Shown: positions 44,299 to 57,215 of the stretch, piece after piece
Layout of the letters: every line of letters begins with the position of its first letter
Numbering within the stretch: the first letter of the stretch is position 1
NCBI GenBank assembly: GCA_037176725.1
Contig: JAZBRS010000049.1
Coordinates: 11,860,001-11,924,000, forward strand
Reading direction: 5' to 3'
Source of the DNA: Posidonia oceanica
Taxonomy: Eukaryota > Streptophyta > Magnoliopsida > Alismatales > Posidoniaceae
Length of the DNA stretch: 64,000 nt
Position numbers and translations under genes: made by a program
Notes under the pieces: generated by a model
What the model was told of the DNA's origin: nothing
Database searches by the model: none
The model's input: the letters and a program-made list of their open reading frames with translations, nothing else

Positions 44299-45798
44299 TC
44301 AACTTGAAGGTCGTTGTGGCTTCTTGATCCGCTCGTAGAACAAATTTCCTGCTTTCCGCGATTCGACTTCCCCACTGTGGATCTTTTTTGAAACTCTACA
44401 TCTGTGGCAAAAAGATCACAGAGTCTATTCCACCTTGTTGTAACATTAAACATCAATATATATGTTAATTCCTATATATACAACAATAAACATAACTTTA
44501 ATTTAGTATAAATATTAATTACCTCGCTTGTGTACACCAGTGTGGAGGAAATGCCTTGGCTGCTTGATAATCATCGTGAGGGTCAGGACATTTTGCCAAT
44601 GCAAGTGTCGTTGCCCTATAGTAAATATCATTCATCCTTTTCTTAATTAATTTTGTAAAATGAACACAATAATCTTCCTTAGTGTACCCAGGTGAAAGCG
44701 TAATCTGTAAATATCCAACATCATTGTTAATTTAATATACTAATTACTTACACTAAAGATAAAGATAAGGATTACTTATTACCAATAGCGCATCAAACAT
44801 TCTTTCTTTCTCATCTGAATGCAAATGCGACCACCGGTACTTAATGGTCGATGCATAAGATCTAAAAATTCTTGTGATCTCGGACGAGATCCTGTTACTC
44901 CTCTTAAAGTTACTGCATTTAAATCAAGTTAAGTACAGAAAATAAGTACAATGTTGACTAACACCAAATTAAAAAGAAAAATGACTTACCCGTCTGACTC
45001 AAGCTCTAGAAGAGGTCGTGGTCCTTGAGAAACTTGAGCATATCCTCGTCCTTGTTGTTGTTCTTATTAATTATCATTAAAATTACCCATATATCAGTAA
45101 GTATATTTAATATCAAGACTAAAAACTACAAATTCATAATATTATTTACCTGCTGTTGCTGGAGGTGTAGGCAACTCAAGCTGACCTGACGTGCAGCACT
45201 ACTCTGTGGAGTAGTACTATGCCTAATCATAGAAGGGGAGGTGGGAGCCTCAACATAAGTGGTCTGAGGTAGTGGTATACCATGTGTACGTATGTGCTCA
45301 ATCAACTAAGCCGTGGTGAAAGCACTAGGATCGATCTCTCGATCCTCCGATGAACCACGTCCACCGAATCCACTAGAGCGTTGACCACCTCTACCAAATC
45401 CAGTCATCTAATACCGTAAACAATACATTAAAATAGTCATGTAAGATTCATCCAATTTGCTGAATAAATAAGGAATCAATATGAAAATCATATCTGAATT
45501 TAAACAAGTTACTTGATTGTACTTACAAGCACAATAACGACAATGATGCTGAGAAAGAAAGCCATGATGAACCAGAATTTAAACTAAGTGGTTAGTTTTC
45601 TATATCATCTTAATTGGTTGGTATGTATTAAAATTCAGAAACAAAAATATATTCAAAAAACATATTAATATATCACTATCAGTATATATCTATAGAATGC
45701 AAGTGCATAAGGAGTTTACAAAGCAATATAAAGAAGGTATATAACAAAATGACAAAAAAATCTCCTTAGTCTTCGTCACTATAGTCAACACTCTCTTC

Positions 45799-48700
45799 TT
45801 ATTCATTTTCTTCATCATCTTCACATTCATCTTCTACAAATGTTCCTTCTTCATCCTCAGTTTGCCACAACACTGAATTTGGTGGAATTATAGAGACTTG
45901 ATCAAGAGCATGGTCTACAACTATCGGTTGTGGAGGCTCGTAATTAGGTTGATACAACTCTTCAAACTCGTTAATTGTAGCTTCATCGGCCATAGCAATG
46001 TAGGCACGTGCTTTGATCTTCCGCACAGTGAAAACTTCATCTTTCTTCCTCTTTCTTGAAACTTGAGGAACATAACAGACTTAATCAGCTTGTGAAGTTA
46101 ACACAAATGACTCAAATCTCCTCAAGTACTTAGTTGGTATAACGTCTACAATATCATGCCTGAAGTCATGTGTGACTCCCTCCTTAGGGTCATACCAATC
46201 ACAAAGAAACAATATCACTTTATTTGTACCAGAATATTCCAACTCGATGATCTCTTTTAAGATACCATAATAATCAATATAGTTTTCTCCATAACATGAT
46301 CCGTTCACCATAACCCCTGAATTTTGAGTAGTCAATCCCCCACCATATTCTTGTGTGTGAAATCGATACCTAATTGCAAAGCATGCTCCATACGACTTTA
46401 CTTGGAAAATCAGACCATAAGCCAAGTCCTTTAAGAAATTTTGCTTGGGACTAGGATCAAGTTGGTTTACATGACTTCTAAACCACTCAGGAAATGTCTT
46501 CCTGAATAAGTCCAAGATATCATCATCTTTTAGACTAGGACGGTTGACCATTAATTGTTCTCTGAATTACCTGCAATTGAAATTTTATAACATAGTAAGA
46601 TAGTACATTATTTAAATTTATTGAATGGACATATCGAGAAAGATAGCGATAAATACTCGACAAATGGTTCGACTTCATCACAATTGTCAAGAACATATAA
46701 CTCTGCAGCATCTTTCTCGCTCCGGGTTAGTAGGCGTTCTTTCGCCTTTCCAAAAGGACGAGCACTAGAACAAAAGACAGAAAGTACATTCTTTTGTTCC
46801 TCAACGACCATATCATCATTCCTCTGTGCTCGATTATGCATTGTGTCAACCTCCGGTGAGAAATATCTCGAACAAAAAGTGGCAACCTCTTCGTAGATAT
46901 ATTGTGCACTTATTGAACCTTCTACTCTATTCTTATTCCGAACTTTTCGTTTCAAGAAAAACATGTACCTATTAAAAATGTGGATAAATTAGATAAAAAT
47001 GCTCACAATAACAAATGAAAGAACAAACTTTCTTTAAAATAGCATATACCTCTCGAAAGGATACATCCATCGATATTGCACTGGTCCAGCAACTTTGGCT
47101 TCGTAAGGCAAGTGGATCATAAGGTGTTCCATCAAGTCGAAGAAGGCAGGCAAAAATATCTTTTCAAGATTGCACAATATGAGAACAATATTTCCCTCTA
47201 AAGTCTCCATGTCTTTCATAGAAAATTGGGAGGAGCAAATGGCCTTGAAGAAATTACTTAGATCTGTAAGTACGTTTACAATAGGCTTAAGTAGCAAATC
47301 TCTAAATGCAAGGGGAAGCAATCTCTCCATAAACACATGACAATCGTGGCTTCTCATTCCCTTGAAAGTGTATTTCTTGAGATCCACAAGTTTTGATATA
47401 TTCGATGCATATACGTCTGGAAATTTCAAGTTGCTTACCCACTCACACACTTCCTTTATCTGATTCTTATCTAATGTGTACTTTCCCTTGGCCATTACAG
47501 TCTTTCCATTGGCATGATCTATCAGGTGCAAGTCCTTACGACTACAAAGCAACTTCAAATCTCTACGTGCATTCTCTGTGTCTTTTGTCTTGCCCTTGAC
47601 ATCCAATATTGTGTAGAACACATTGTCAAATACATTCTTCTCGATATGCATGACGTCGAAGTTGTGCCGAATTAAGAGCTTCGACCAATACGGTAACTCC
47701 CAGAATATGCTGATTTTCGTCCAATTGTGAGTATTCCCGAATCCCTCTAATGTTTGTGGACCAACACCATGCCCAAAAATGATCTGCTCAAACTTTGACA
47801 ATCGACTAAATAATTGCTCTCCCGACAACCGGGGAGGTGAGTTTGACAATTCGACTATATTCTTCTTGAAAGCTTGTTTCTGTCTTTGATATGGGTGGTC
47901 CATGGACAGGAATTGACGATGACAGTCAAAGAAACAAGGCTTGCGACCATATTGAAGCTGAAATGACTTTGTTTCTTCCATACAATAAGGACAGCTCATC
48001 TTTCCATGTGTGCTCCAACCAGACAACATCCCATATGTAGGGAAATCACTTATAGTCCAAAACAAAGCAACCTTCATGATGAAAGTTTGCCGCTTGCATG
48101 CATTGTATGTCTCAACCCCAATGTCCCAAAGCATCTTCAGCTCGTCTATAAGAGGCCTCAAGTACACGTCAATGTGTTTACCAGGATGACTTGGACCAGG
48201 AATGAGCAAAGACAAAAACATGTACGGCCTCTTATTACACATAGAAGGAGGTAGATTGTATGGTGTAATCATGACAGGCCAACACGAATAATCTTTTCCT
48301 CTACCATGTGGATTGAATCCATCACTAGAAAGACTGACAACAACATTACGGCTTTCTGTAGCAAATGAAGGGAAGGACTCCTTCAGAACTTGCCAACACT
48401 TGGTGTCAGAAGGATGCTCCATATCAATGTCCAGTGTATGATCTACATGCCATGTCATATCTTTTGCAGTCTCTCTGCAATAGTACAACCTCTTCAGTCT
48501 CGATGCTAAAGGAAAATAACGAAGCACCTTCTGAGGTACACGTGTCTTTGAGTCACTTTTGTAACGGGGCTCGTGACATTCTGGACACTCTAATTTGTCT
48601 CCGTGTTCCTTGTAATACAAGATGTGATGTTTTGAGTAAGCATCAATCTTCACCTCTGCCAATCCCATCTTTCTCATCATCTTCTTCGTCTCGTAGTAGT

Positions 48701-49265
48701 TCTTCGGCAATTCATGGCTCTCTGGTAGCATTTTCTTGATTTTACCTATCATGGCATCAAAACAGCTATCTGTCATGTTGTAGTCGATTTTTAAAGCCAA
48801 TAACTCAGACACTGCCGATAACTTTGTGTAATTCTTGCAACCTGGCCACAACGGCTCCTCCGCCTTTCTTAACAACTCATAAAATTCTTGAGATTCCCCA
48901 TGTGGCTCTTCATCAGTGGACGCGTCGAAATCAAGACCTGCCACATCCATCACCATGTCCACAATGGGATCCGTACTAACAGGAGCAACATTCACATGAC
49001 AAGGAAATGCCTCTCCATGTTTAAACCAACACTTGTAGCCTTCTACAAATCCCTTCTTACATAAATGTAATTCCACATCCCTTCTCGATTGTTTTTTGAA
49101 TAGTGTACATTTTTTACAAGGACATATAATCCTTCCATCCCTTTCTACAATACCTGGACCTTGACTATATGCAAAATCCACAAACTCCTGAACCCCATGC
49201 AGAAAACTCATACACACTTTTCCATCCACAACTCGTGTATACATCCAATCACGATGACAAGACAT
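45799..49265 (-). CDS. TNPD-like transposase of the CACTA element
   Basis: Exons are 49265-47050, 46968-46657 and 46561-45799, joined at GT-AG sites. The first (about 739 codons) has the transposase-associated zinc region near its start (ICPCKKCTLF), the conserved LSSDGFNPHG, LLIPGPSHPGKHIDVYLRPLIDEL and HNFDVMHIEKNVFDNVF motifs of the TNP2/Transposase_21 core, and DUF4218-like sequence reaching MYPFER. Exon 2 continues with YMFFLKRKVRNKNRVEGS. Exon 3 has the DUF4216-like region (GVMVNGSCYG to DFRHDIVDVIP) and an acidic end EDDEENE. One TAA at 46081-46083 interrupts exon 3 in a conserved position. It would cut the element ends. Confidence 0.85.
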
Positions 49266-49789
49266 TTCTTTCTACACAATAAAGAAATGATAAGATGTCT
49301 AGATAGAAAAAAAAATCATGATGTCTAGATAGGAAAAAAATCATGGTATTTTAAAGTAAATGTTTTAAAAGAATAATAACATTAAATATATTATGGTATC
49401 AAAATCGAAACAGACCCTTAGGATCATTCAACTAGTTCTTAACAAGATGAATGGAGAAGCAAAACCACAACTATAACCATAGCAAGAAAAAGTTACTATC
49501 CTATTATTTTTTACAAGAGGAGGATATGTCTATATTTAGTTTAGTTACTAGCAAAAGTTACCCTTAGAATCTAAATAGACATTGAGTCAGTTTAGTTACT
49601 ATTTGTAAGATACGTTTGCTCAAAATTTGGAATGTAGACGCAATTCATGGAATGAAGCTACAAGCTATCGTTGCTGACTATGTTGATAATTTATATGATC
49701 CAGAGACCCCAAGTAATTTTTGTTATGTAGTGCTCTGACATTTTTCCTAAGTCATGTAGTACAGAATTTAGTAACAATTTTAGTGGATC
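49266..49789. other. Upstream of TNPD, no gene recognised
   Basis: A/T-rich sequence between the TNPD start and the old LTR fragment. It probably belongs to the 5' intron or leader of the TNPD transcript. Confidence 0.35.
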
Positions 49790-50160
49790 CAGGTAGTCCT
49801 CAATGTTCCAACAAAAATAGTAGGTCCCGTCTAGACCCTGGCCAAAACTCAGGTACAACAGGTGGTGCGTTAGTGGCCTTGCTCCTGTCGAAGCATGAGT
49901 TGTACCCTCTAGTAGTACCGACGCGACCCCTGACAAGGGAGGACAGACCGACCAACTCGTCTTGTGCCAAAGCAACCGAACGAGAGACTGGGACTGTCCT
50001 TCTCAGACTATAGGTGGAGTCAAATGAGAAGATGCATGCCCTATATGATGTTTTATGTGAATGCTTAGAGTTTTTTATCTTGCGCGTTTTATTAACTCCA
50101 AGGGGATGCAGGTGTGTTGCAGTCTCTAGTTGCTCCTAGAGTTGATTTTTCCTAGAGTTA
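49790..50160 (-). mobile_element. Old Tat-type LTR/leader fragment inside the CACTA element
   Basis: The reverse complement of this stretch matches 10270-10640 through many blocks, at perhaps 75% identity by eye. It has no visible ends of its own. Confidence 0.65.
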
Positions 50161-53100
50161 AATCTTGATAGCTTAAGATTTGAATGCAATGCAAGCTTTC
50201 CAATGTTATTATATTGCCTAGTCCAATAACACAATATGCAGGAATTAGCATCGAAGAAATCAAGCAACAACGAGCCATTGGTCATAGGCAGGTGGGCTAA
50301 ATTAGATCAATTATAAGTAATATTTCAAAAAAATCGAGCCTGGTCCAAGCAGGATATGAAAAGCAGGGTATCCTACTCACTATGTATTTTTTTTCACACC
50401 TTAAAGGTTGACCACTATCATGTCCAAACATGAATTTGGTAATGGCAATGCCAAATTGACAAGGTTCTCTAACTATACATATTATTATGGAGATCCCTTG
50501 TGTTGGTAGAGGTGGCAATAATGCCGAACTATGACAATGGAAGACATGGTAGTGATCTGATTTTCTTTTTTCTTTTTTGAAGATGGGTCATAACATCATT
50601 GTACCCACCATCGCCCAAGGCTGGGTTAGATGGCTGGCTTCCATGATGAACGTGGAAAATTCTACCAAGCTGTGCTTGTAGGTGCAGTAGTGGACTGATG
50701 TTGATGGTGTATGGCAGTACAAACTGTATCCCAATTTTTGCAGCAAAATTCAACTTTGAACTTTAAAGTTGTAAGGTCAAATTACAGTGCTTACGGTACA
50801 AGGCATTAGACTGGCATTTAACTTCTACAAATAGACATGGCAGAAATAACTAGATAAATAGGTTCTAACTAATCTACCTCTAAAAGAAAAGACGCTTTAT
50901 CTCTTTTCTGGTCACTGTGTGGAATTAGGTCTCTCAAAATCTGAAACTGCGTGAAGAATATTGCACAAAATAAATAAGAGGAAACAAATAATAAATTTTT
51001 TTTTGAAATCTGAAAAGTGCATGGAAATTATACCATAAACACAAGAAAAAAAATCAGGAAATCAAAAGGCACTTGGTCACTTATTAATTTCAAACTTATC
51101 CTATAGTCACAATACAAAAAGCCCAAATCATATAGCCTTCAAAAAATTAAGTTCATAAAATACTTAGAAGCTAAGTTTTAGTTAACCAAGAAGATTATTG
51201 TAACGCTTCAACAATGTGGTCGAACAACTAGAAAGAAAGAAAAAAAAAAAAAAAAGGGGGGGCAATCCCTTGCACCCAAGGACACAACTATAACGTTCAA
51301 TAGCTAAAACAACACATAAAATTGTAGTATGAATGAATATATTTCAAAAAAATTGCTAGCTTAAATGCAGATACACATTTGCAAGTAACTTCGTTCCCCC
51401 ATTCTTTATTCCATAGAATCACCAACTTGTTTTTTTATTGAAAGAATCATGCTAACTAGTTGTTGTTGTTGAACCATATTTAGATGGCAAACATTGGGTA
51501 TTTGGGTGAATGTAAAGCAAAGGGTGAGCAAAAATTTTGGAACATCAAAACATCTAGACACTATTTGTTTATATCACATAAATGGCTCCTCCAAGATCAT
51601 TAAAAAATTAGAATGACTTGTAAATTTATGAATAAATAAAAACCAAAGATAATCACAAAAGATATCATCTATTCAGCATTTACTCAAAATCTTATAGCAT
51701 TAAGGCTCCAACATAGTCCACAATCTACTCCCCCAGATTCTCTATTTCACTTTCCTCTTTCCTCACCACTGACTAAACGCCAAGGAAAATATAAGAAAAA
51801 AATTGAAAACACACTAGAATATTTGAAATATATTTCTCCATAATTTGAAATATATTTCTCCATAATTGAACAAACCTTTAAAATTTTTGAGGGATACACC
51901 TTCGATATTGTAGGTGTACAACTAGAAATTCAGAATTAACTGTTGTATTCCGGCCTTCTTGCTTTGTTTGCACATTAGTCTTCCATCTAACTGACATTAC
52001 ATAATAGATCCACTTGGCTATTTCAGAATTTACATAATAGTTTATATTGTTTATTAGCATAATTTTATTCTAGTGCTATTTTATTCTTATTGTTTATTAG
52101 CACAATTTGATATTATAATAAAAGGTTGACAAAAGTATTGTCAATCCTTCAAAGACCCAGTAAGATGAGATAAGATGAGAAACTGGGAATTTCTAAAAGA
52201 AAAGCACCATGCCTATAACATGATGAGATGAGAAACTACACCTTTTTTAATATGGTTGAAGTTGATTAGTGAGATTTAGTTTGATTAGCCCCTTCTTTCC
52301 TATATATCTAAGGTATTCCTAAAACTAGACAGCTAAGAGCTGTCTACTTTTAGGATTAGTGAGTCCTTAGGGGCCGATGTCTACATTCATTTTATTACTG
52401 GTCTTAAGACACCTAATGATTTGGATAGTTATATAGTTTGTGGGCAAAGGAAAGGGTGATGAAATCCCCACCTCATCTTGTTTAATAGGTGATGCCCCCT
52501 AGTATATGACTTTTACTATATTTTTGGAATGATATGCAATGCTATTGATGAATGCACGCATAAATAAAAACATAGCAAATATTTATGATGCATGATCAGG
52601 ATTGCAAGCATTTAATCGAATACAACAATGTAAAAGAAATATATGTGTGTAAATCAGTCTAAAATGACGAATGATGCATGATTAGCATTTTAGGGTACTT
52701 TAATTTTGATTATCACTTTCATTATCGCATTTGTGATGGTTGTATAAGTTTTGTGTAGTTTTTAAGAATTAATGCCAACCTCAACAAATGAGCAACCACA
52801 CTCGTGATGATAGGTATTTTAATTAGTTCAAGTATGATTTTAATATCTAAATCCTAATCCTAAATTTTAAATCTTAACCCCTAATAACCCCCAGCTGCAC
52901 CTGTAAGAAAACACATCCACAAAAAAAAAGGAAAACGTGCACCGACGTGAGAGGTGATGAAATCCCCCCACAGCACTCAAAAAACCATATGAAAGGTGAT
53001 GAAATCCCTTCATGTGGTGCACACACAACCGGTGTGCAAAGGACACATACTTGGCATCTGATATGCGATTTATTATAGTGTACGTGTGTGCATAGTGCGT

Positions 53101-53600
53101 CTTGATATATTATGTAATTATTTTTTAATTATCCTACTCTTTGATCTATTACAAAGTAATATAATAATAAGCAAGTACACACATTCAAAAGCATTTAGAA
53201 AGAATAATATGCAAGTACACATATTCATAAGAAATGTAGACATTAAAAATAAGTGGAAGTAACTTAGCTTTGCATTCTAATCAGAATCATTTATAATTTG
53301 CAAATGTTACTTGCAAACAACTAAAAATTGAAACATAAAAATAAACGTAGAATATTAAATTGTCGAGGATCCTAACGTGTGGAGGGTAAAACAAGATACA
53401 AGTGGTTAATTTAAATAACTTTGATTCTGCAATTATTAGTTTTAATCCGTTATATTTTTTTCTTCATATATAGCAAAGTAAATTAAGTCTACATATGATG
53501 TAATTATTGTCTACTACTCATTTTAAAATCAAAAGTACTACTTGTCATTGCATTAGTATGAAATAAATAGGAAATAACATATGTTCATTTTTTATTTTTT
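50161..53600. other. Non-coding CACTA interior
   Basis: Mostly A/T-rich with a poly-A/poly-G run near 51240-51260. On the minus strand about 50735-50575 is an exon-like open stretch beginning after an acceptor-like 'gatacag' (YTINISPLLHLQAQLGRIF); I do not recognise it. Otherwise I see nothing to annotate. Confidence 0.35.
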
Positions 53601-54240
53601 TTGTTTACGTACGTTTTTTTTTTTCAGATGGATGATGGCAATGTCAACTTGATGCATTTACTATTTCTTCAAATGTCTGCTATTTGTGGAACTATAACTG
53701 CACTTTGTGGTTACCTACACTATTTGCATGAAAATTGTCCCCCACCCATTCCTCGTGCACCATATCGGATTAGGTCTGATTGGTTCTTGAGGGAAGTACT
53801 AAATAAATATGAAGTTGCATGTTTAGAGATTACGAGAATGTGAAAGCTCACTTTCTTTAATCTATGTGATATTATGACACGACAAGGTCTAATGTGAGAT
53901 ACATTTCATTGTTCCGTCGAGGAACAACTAGCCATGGCATTGTATATTCTTGGACATCACACAAGAATGAGAAGTCTTGTGCATTGCTTCCAAAGTTCAT
54001 CAGAAACCATTAGTCGTTATTTCAATCATGTCTTGTGTGCAATGCAGTGTTTAATGGAGGATTACATTAAATATCCAAATCTCACGGTACCTTCTCAAAT
54101 AGAGAGTTCTACCAGATTCCATCTATGGTTTAAGGTATATTACTAATACTTAAGATGGATAGAAATTTTATTATTTTCGAACAAGCAAAATTAAGTATGA
54201 TTTTTTATAGGATTGCATAGGTGCAACATGAGATATTTGA
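53601..54240 (+). pseudogene. Truncated PIF/Harbinger transposase gene
   Basis: After a T-rich acceptor, an exon opens MDDGNVNL and reads SDWFLREVL, then LTFFNLCDIM, SVEEQLAMALYILGHHTRMRSL and SSETISRYFNHVLCAMQ, the amino part of Harbinger transposases. TGA codons at 53840-53842 and about 53896 break it. An intron (GTATAT at 54136 to ATAG) precedes DCIGA at 54210-54225, where the DDE domain would start; the match stops there, so the catalytic core is missing. Confidence 0.75.
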
Positions 54241-55050
54241 AACAGAAAGCAACATGAGATCTTTTTAAAACAAAGAGCTAGGGTAAATTGGCTCAACTCT
54301 GGTAACAAAAATTCTAACTACTTTCACTCTACTATTAGAACGAGAAGAAGATGTAATGTCTTTTCCACTATGATTCAAAATTTTAATTACTCTAGAGAGG
54401 ATATGAAAAATCAGGGTAAAGCCTTTTTTTCAGAATCTTCTTAACGAGGATGGCTGTTCTTTGAATCATGAAATTTTAAATGTTATTCCTTCACTTGTTT
54501 CTGTGGAAGATAATATTATGCTGACCTCCATTCCAACTACTGATGAAATTAAAAACATTACTTTTTCCATTGAAGCTGATAACTCCCCTCGTCCAGATGG
54601 TTTTACTGCAGCTTTCTTTATTAACTATTGGAATAGTGTTTCTTCTGATGTAATTGCTACTGTTCAGTAGTTTTTCAGGGAGATCTACTTACTAGAGCTT
54701 GGAAAGCTACTTTCTTAGCTCTTATTCCCAAAAGGATAAATCTTTGAATTTTTCTGAATTTAGGCCTATTAGCCTTTGCAATGTTTGTTATAAAATTGTC
54801 TCTAAAATTCTAGCTAATAGGCTGAGTTATTTCCTACCTACTCTGATTTCTGCTGAGCAAGGTGCTTTTGTCAAAGGAAGACTTATTCATGAAAATATTG
54901 CCTTGACTCAAGAACTTATTCAGCATATTGACAAAGGTAAGGAAGGAGGTAATGTGATTTTAAACATTGACATGGAAAAAGCTTTTGATAGGCTAAATTG
55001 GGCTTTTCTGTTTGAAGTTCTCACAAGCTTTGGTTTCTCTGTAAAAACTT
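54241..55050 (+). pseudogene. LINE fragment with partial reverse transcriptase
   Basis: The pre-RT linker (ARVNWLNSGNKNSNYFHS) begins near 54290. RT blocks follow: DEIKNITFSIEADNSPRPDGF, FRPISLCNVCYKIVSKILANRL, LISAEQGAFVKGRLIHENI and NIDMEKAFDRLNW. The sequence leaves the family after FEVLTSFGFS at about 55040, before the FADD box. A stop at 54668-54670 and at least two frame changes break it. Confidence 0.8.
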
Positions 55051-55789
55051 ATAGTGGCCAATTTAAGAAGGGAAACAAACATGATTATTATTGCAATACA
55101 TCGCTTTCTTTAATTTTTGATATTTACCCACCATTTTGAGGAAAGAACTGATGTTTAAAATCTAAGAAGAATTAGCAATATATGTTGAACTCATGAGCCG
55201 AAAGACATTATGAACTGATTTTCAAAAAACGGGTACATTTTTTGAAAATTATAAAAAATCTCTTTTAACTAGAATCTCTAGCAAAACTATCAAGTATCTA
55301 TATCGGTTGACAGTAAGGTACTTTATTTTTTTATATATGATTTATGTTAACTGGTTGGGGATATAGCTTTTCACCCAAGTAACTACTAACCAAAACTGGG
55401 GTACCTCCCATTTATTGAGGGAGTGGACATAGCACTAATACAAATTTCTATTCTTAGTTATTTTTAGCATCAATCGTTTTTCAAACAACTTAAAAAAATT
55501 GTTAGTAGCACAACATGCTCTTTAACAAGCTGTTTTTTATGTAAGTAGTGTATCAAATCTAAATAAGACATCATGTAATAGCCACACAGTTACAAGCAAG
55601 CAACAAAGAGAAAGCATGGAGAGAAAGGGTAAAGGATAGCCTTATAGGCTGAAGATAAAACAAAGCTCATGTAAAGGACCTATGAAACTAATGGTGAGAG
55701 AAGCAAAACAACTACTTCGAAAAACGAAAGAAAAAACCCACAGAGAAATAACAAAAGAGAGTCGAACCTGGTAGATGGGAACGAAACCC

Positions 55790-56010
55790 TAGAACTACGT
55801 GTGGAGGAGGAGGAGGAGAGCTTGAGAGCTTGCGGAGGAGGAGGAGGAGAGCTTGAGAGCTTGCGGAGGAGGAGGAGGAGGAGGAGGAGGAGGAGGAGGA
55901 GAGCTTGAGAGCTTGAGGAGGAGGGGGAGGAGAGCTTGAGAGCTTGCAGAGGAGGAGGAGAAGAGCTTGCGGAGGAGGAGGAGGAGGAGCAGGAGGACGA
56001 GAACAAAAGA
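55790..56010 (-). repeat. GGA-rich repeat near the CACTA promoter end
   Basis: Runs of GGAGGA alternate with a 'gagcttgagagcttgc' unit five times. The Ser/Leu-only ORF on the minus strand is a by-product. In the inferred TNPD/TNPA transcript it would lie in the 5' leader. Confidence 0.75.
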
Positions 56011-56044
56011 ATGGGGAAAAAGGGCCCGCGGTTGGGAATTTTAG

Positions 56045-56255
56045 GTCAGAAATAGCGAGGACAATTAGCGAGGATATCTCCTCGCTATTTCCTCGCTAAA
56101 ATACTCGCGAGAACAAGGCAAGGATAATTCCACACTAAATCCTCGCCGTATTTTTTGCGAGGACGTTTCCTCACAAAGTCCTCGTTAAATGGCCTCGTTA
56201 TAATATTGCGAGGACTTGTCCTCGCAAAGTCCTCGTGAACAGTCCTCGCAAAATT
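56045..56255. repeat. Right subterminal repeats of the CACTA element
   Basis: TCCTCGC or GCGAGGA occurs about nine times in both orientations, mirroring the left end. Confidence 0.85.
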
Positions 56256-56272
56256 CCAAATTTCTAGTAGTG

Positions 56273-57215
56273 TAAGTGAGTGAAGAGATAGATAGGCTCA
56301 TAGTAGGATTTCAAGAACGGGATTTTTAGGTTGTAGGCCAAAGGAAGTGACAAGACAAAAGGCCAAAGGCAAAGGCCACAAGTCTTGGACAAGTCAAATC
56401 AGTCAAATGACATTTCATGAAAAAGATTCAAAACAGACACAACCTAGCATACAATTTTATTAGGCAAAGTATCTAGTGAGAGGAGGAGACAACTGTTGAG
56501 AGCAAAAAGAGCGAGTGGAAGCTACAAACTGATTTGATCACATTTCACAACCACAATAGAGATTCATCCATTTCATTGTGGAGCTTGCCTGTAGGGTAAA
56601 TGAGGACTTTTTGGAGTATTTAACATAATTAATAATTCTTTATTGGAAAAGTTCACAATTTTCACACAATTTGGAACGATCGCAATGCAAACAGGAACTG
56701 GTTCATAAAGGAGTCGATCTTTTACTCTTTAGCAAGCAAGAAAGATGAAATCTACTAATATCACTAAAAGGGACTACCTAAGCAGCATCATTTCCAGAAC
56801 TCCACGAGTTGTAGCAGCGAGTGGTACAAGTGTGCCATGATCGAAAGTGGGGCATTCAGTGTGTGATCCCATCAAGTACATGACATGTATTTTTAATCTC
56901 ATCTGCTTTCTATATCTTGAGGTCCTTTGATCAATAGAATAAAGGCTCGAAAGTGCAACTCTAAAGCACTTCTAGGGTAAGGTTGTACTTTTTAAGCCCT
57001 CGAGCCCCTCTCTAATGAAAAATCTAGTCTAATGTCTCTTCTCCACTAACCACAAGGATATAGTGTAACAATCCTAGTCGTCACTCTCCTAATAAATTCA
57101 CATATCTTTTTCCTTTTCACATTACTGAATCCAAATTCAAATACATAATAAAAAATGTCATACATTAATAGTTACACTTGAATAGAACATCTATCCAAGA
57201 CTCTCGATATGTGGC
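56273..57215. other. Right flank of the CACTA element, no gene recognised
   Basis: It begins with the TAA duplication (56273-56275). Non-coding sequence follows up to the LTR start at 57216. No boundaries or domains are visible. Confidence 0.4.

Larger units (their letters stand above)
40310..45407 (-). pseudogene. TNPA-like (Ptta/En-Spm, Transposase_24) gene
   Basis: Spliced coding pieces can be followed from ATG at 45407 (MTGFGRGGQRSSGFGGRG) to TGA at 40310-40312 (basic tail KGKGKQVGRRRK). Approximate exons in kb: 45.41-45.15, 45.06-44.99, 44.92-44.78, 44.71-44.52, 44.46-44.30, 41.12-41.02, 40.92-40.57, 40.45-40.31. The family core is visible as TRWNRLCDLFATDVEFQKRS plus GKSNRGKQEICSTSGSRSHNDL, and CREPTVVE. 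In-frame TAGs lie near 45306 and in the 41.1-kb exon. The protein should bind the subterminal TCCTCGC repeats. The 3.2-kb intron (41.12-44.30) holds foreign DNA. The exon 1/2 join is uncertain in phase. Confidence 0.7.
39549..56272 (-). mobile_element. CACTA (En/Spm-like) DNA transposon, 16.7 kb
   Basis: The element starts CACTACTAGAAA at 39549 and ends with the reverse complement (TTTCTAGTAGTG) at 56272, flanked by TAA. Both transposase-type genes are on the minus strand, so the right end is the promoter end. Its interior also holds a captured ARF-GAP gene fragment, LINE pieces, a Harbinger fragment and an old LTR fragment. TNPD and TNPA each have at least one in-frame stop. The ends look competent, so mobilisation by a related active element is possible. 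Confidence 0.92.

Noticed and set aside
55680..56006. Ser/Leu-rich ORF near the CACTA right end
   Set aside because: It is the translation of a GGA/CTTGAGAG repeat in the inferred leader.
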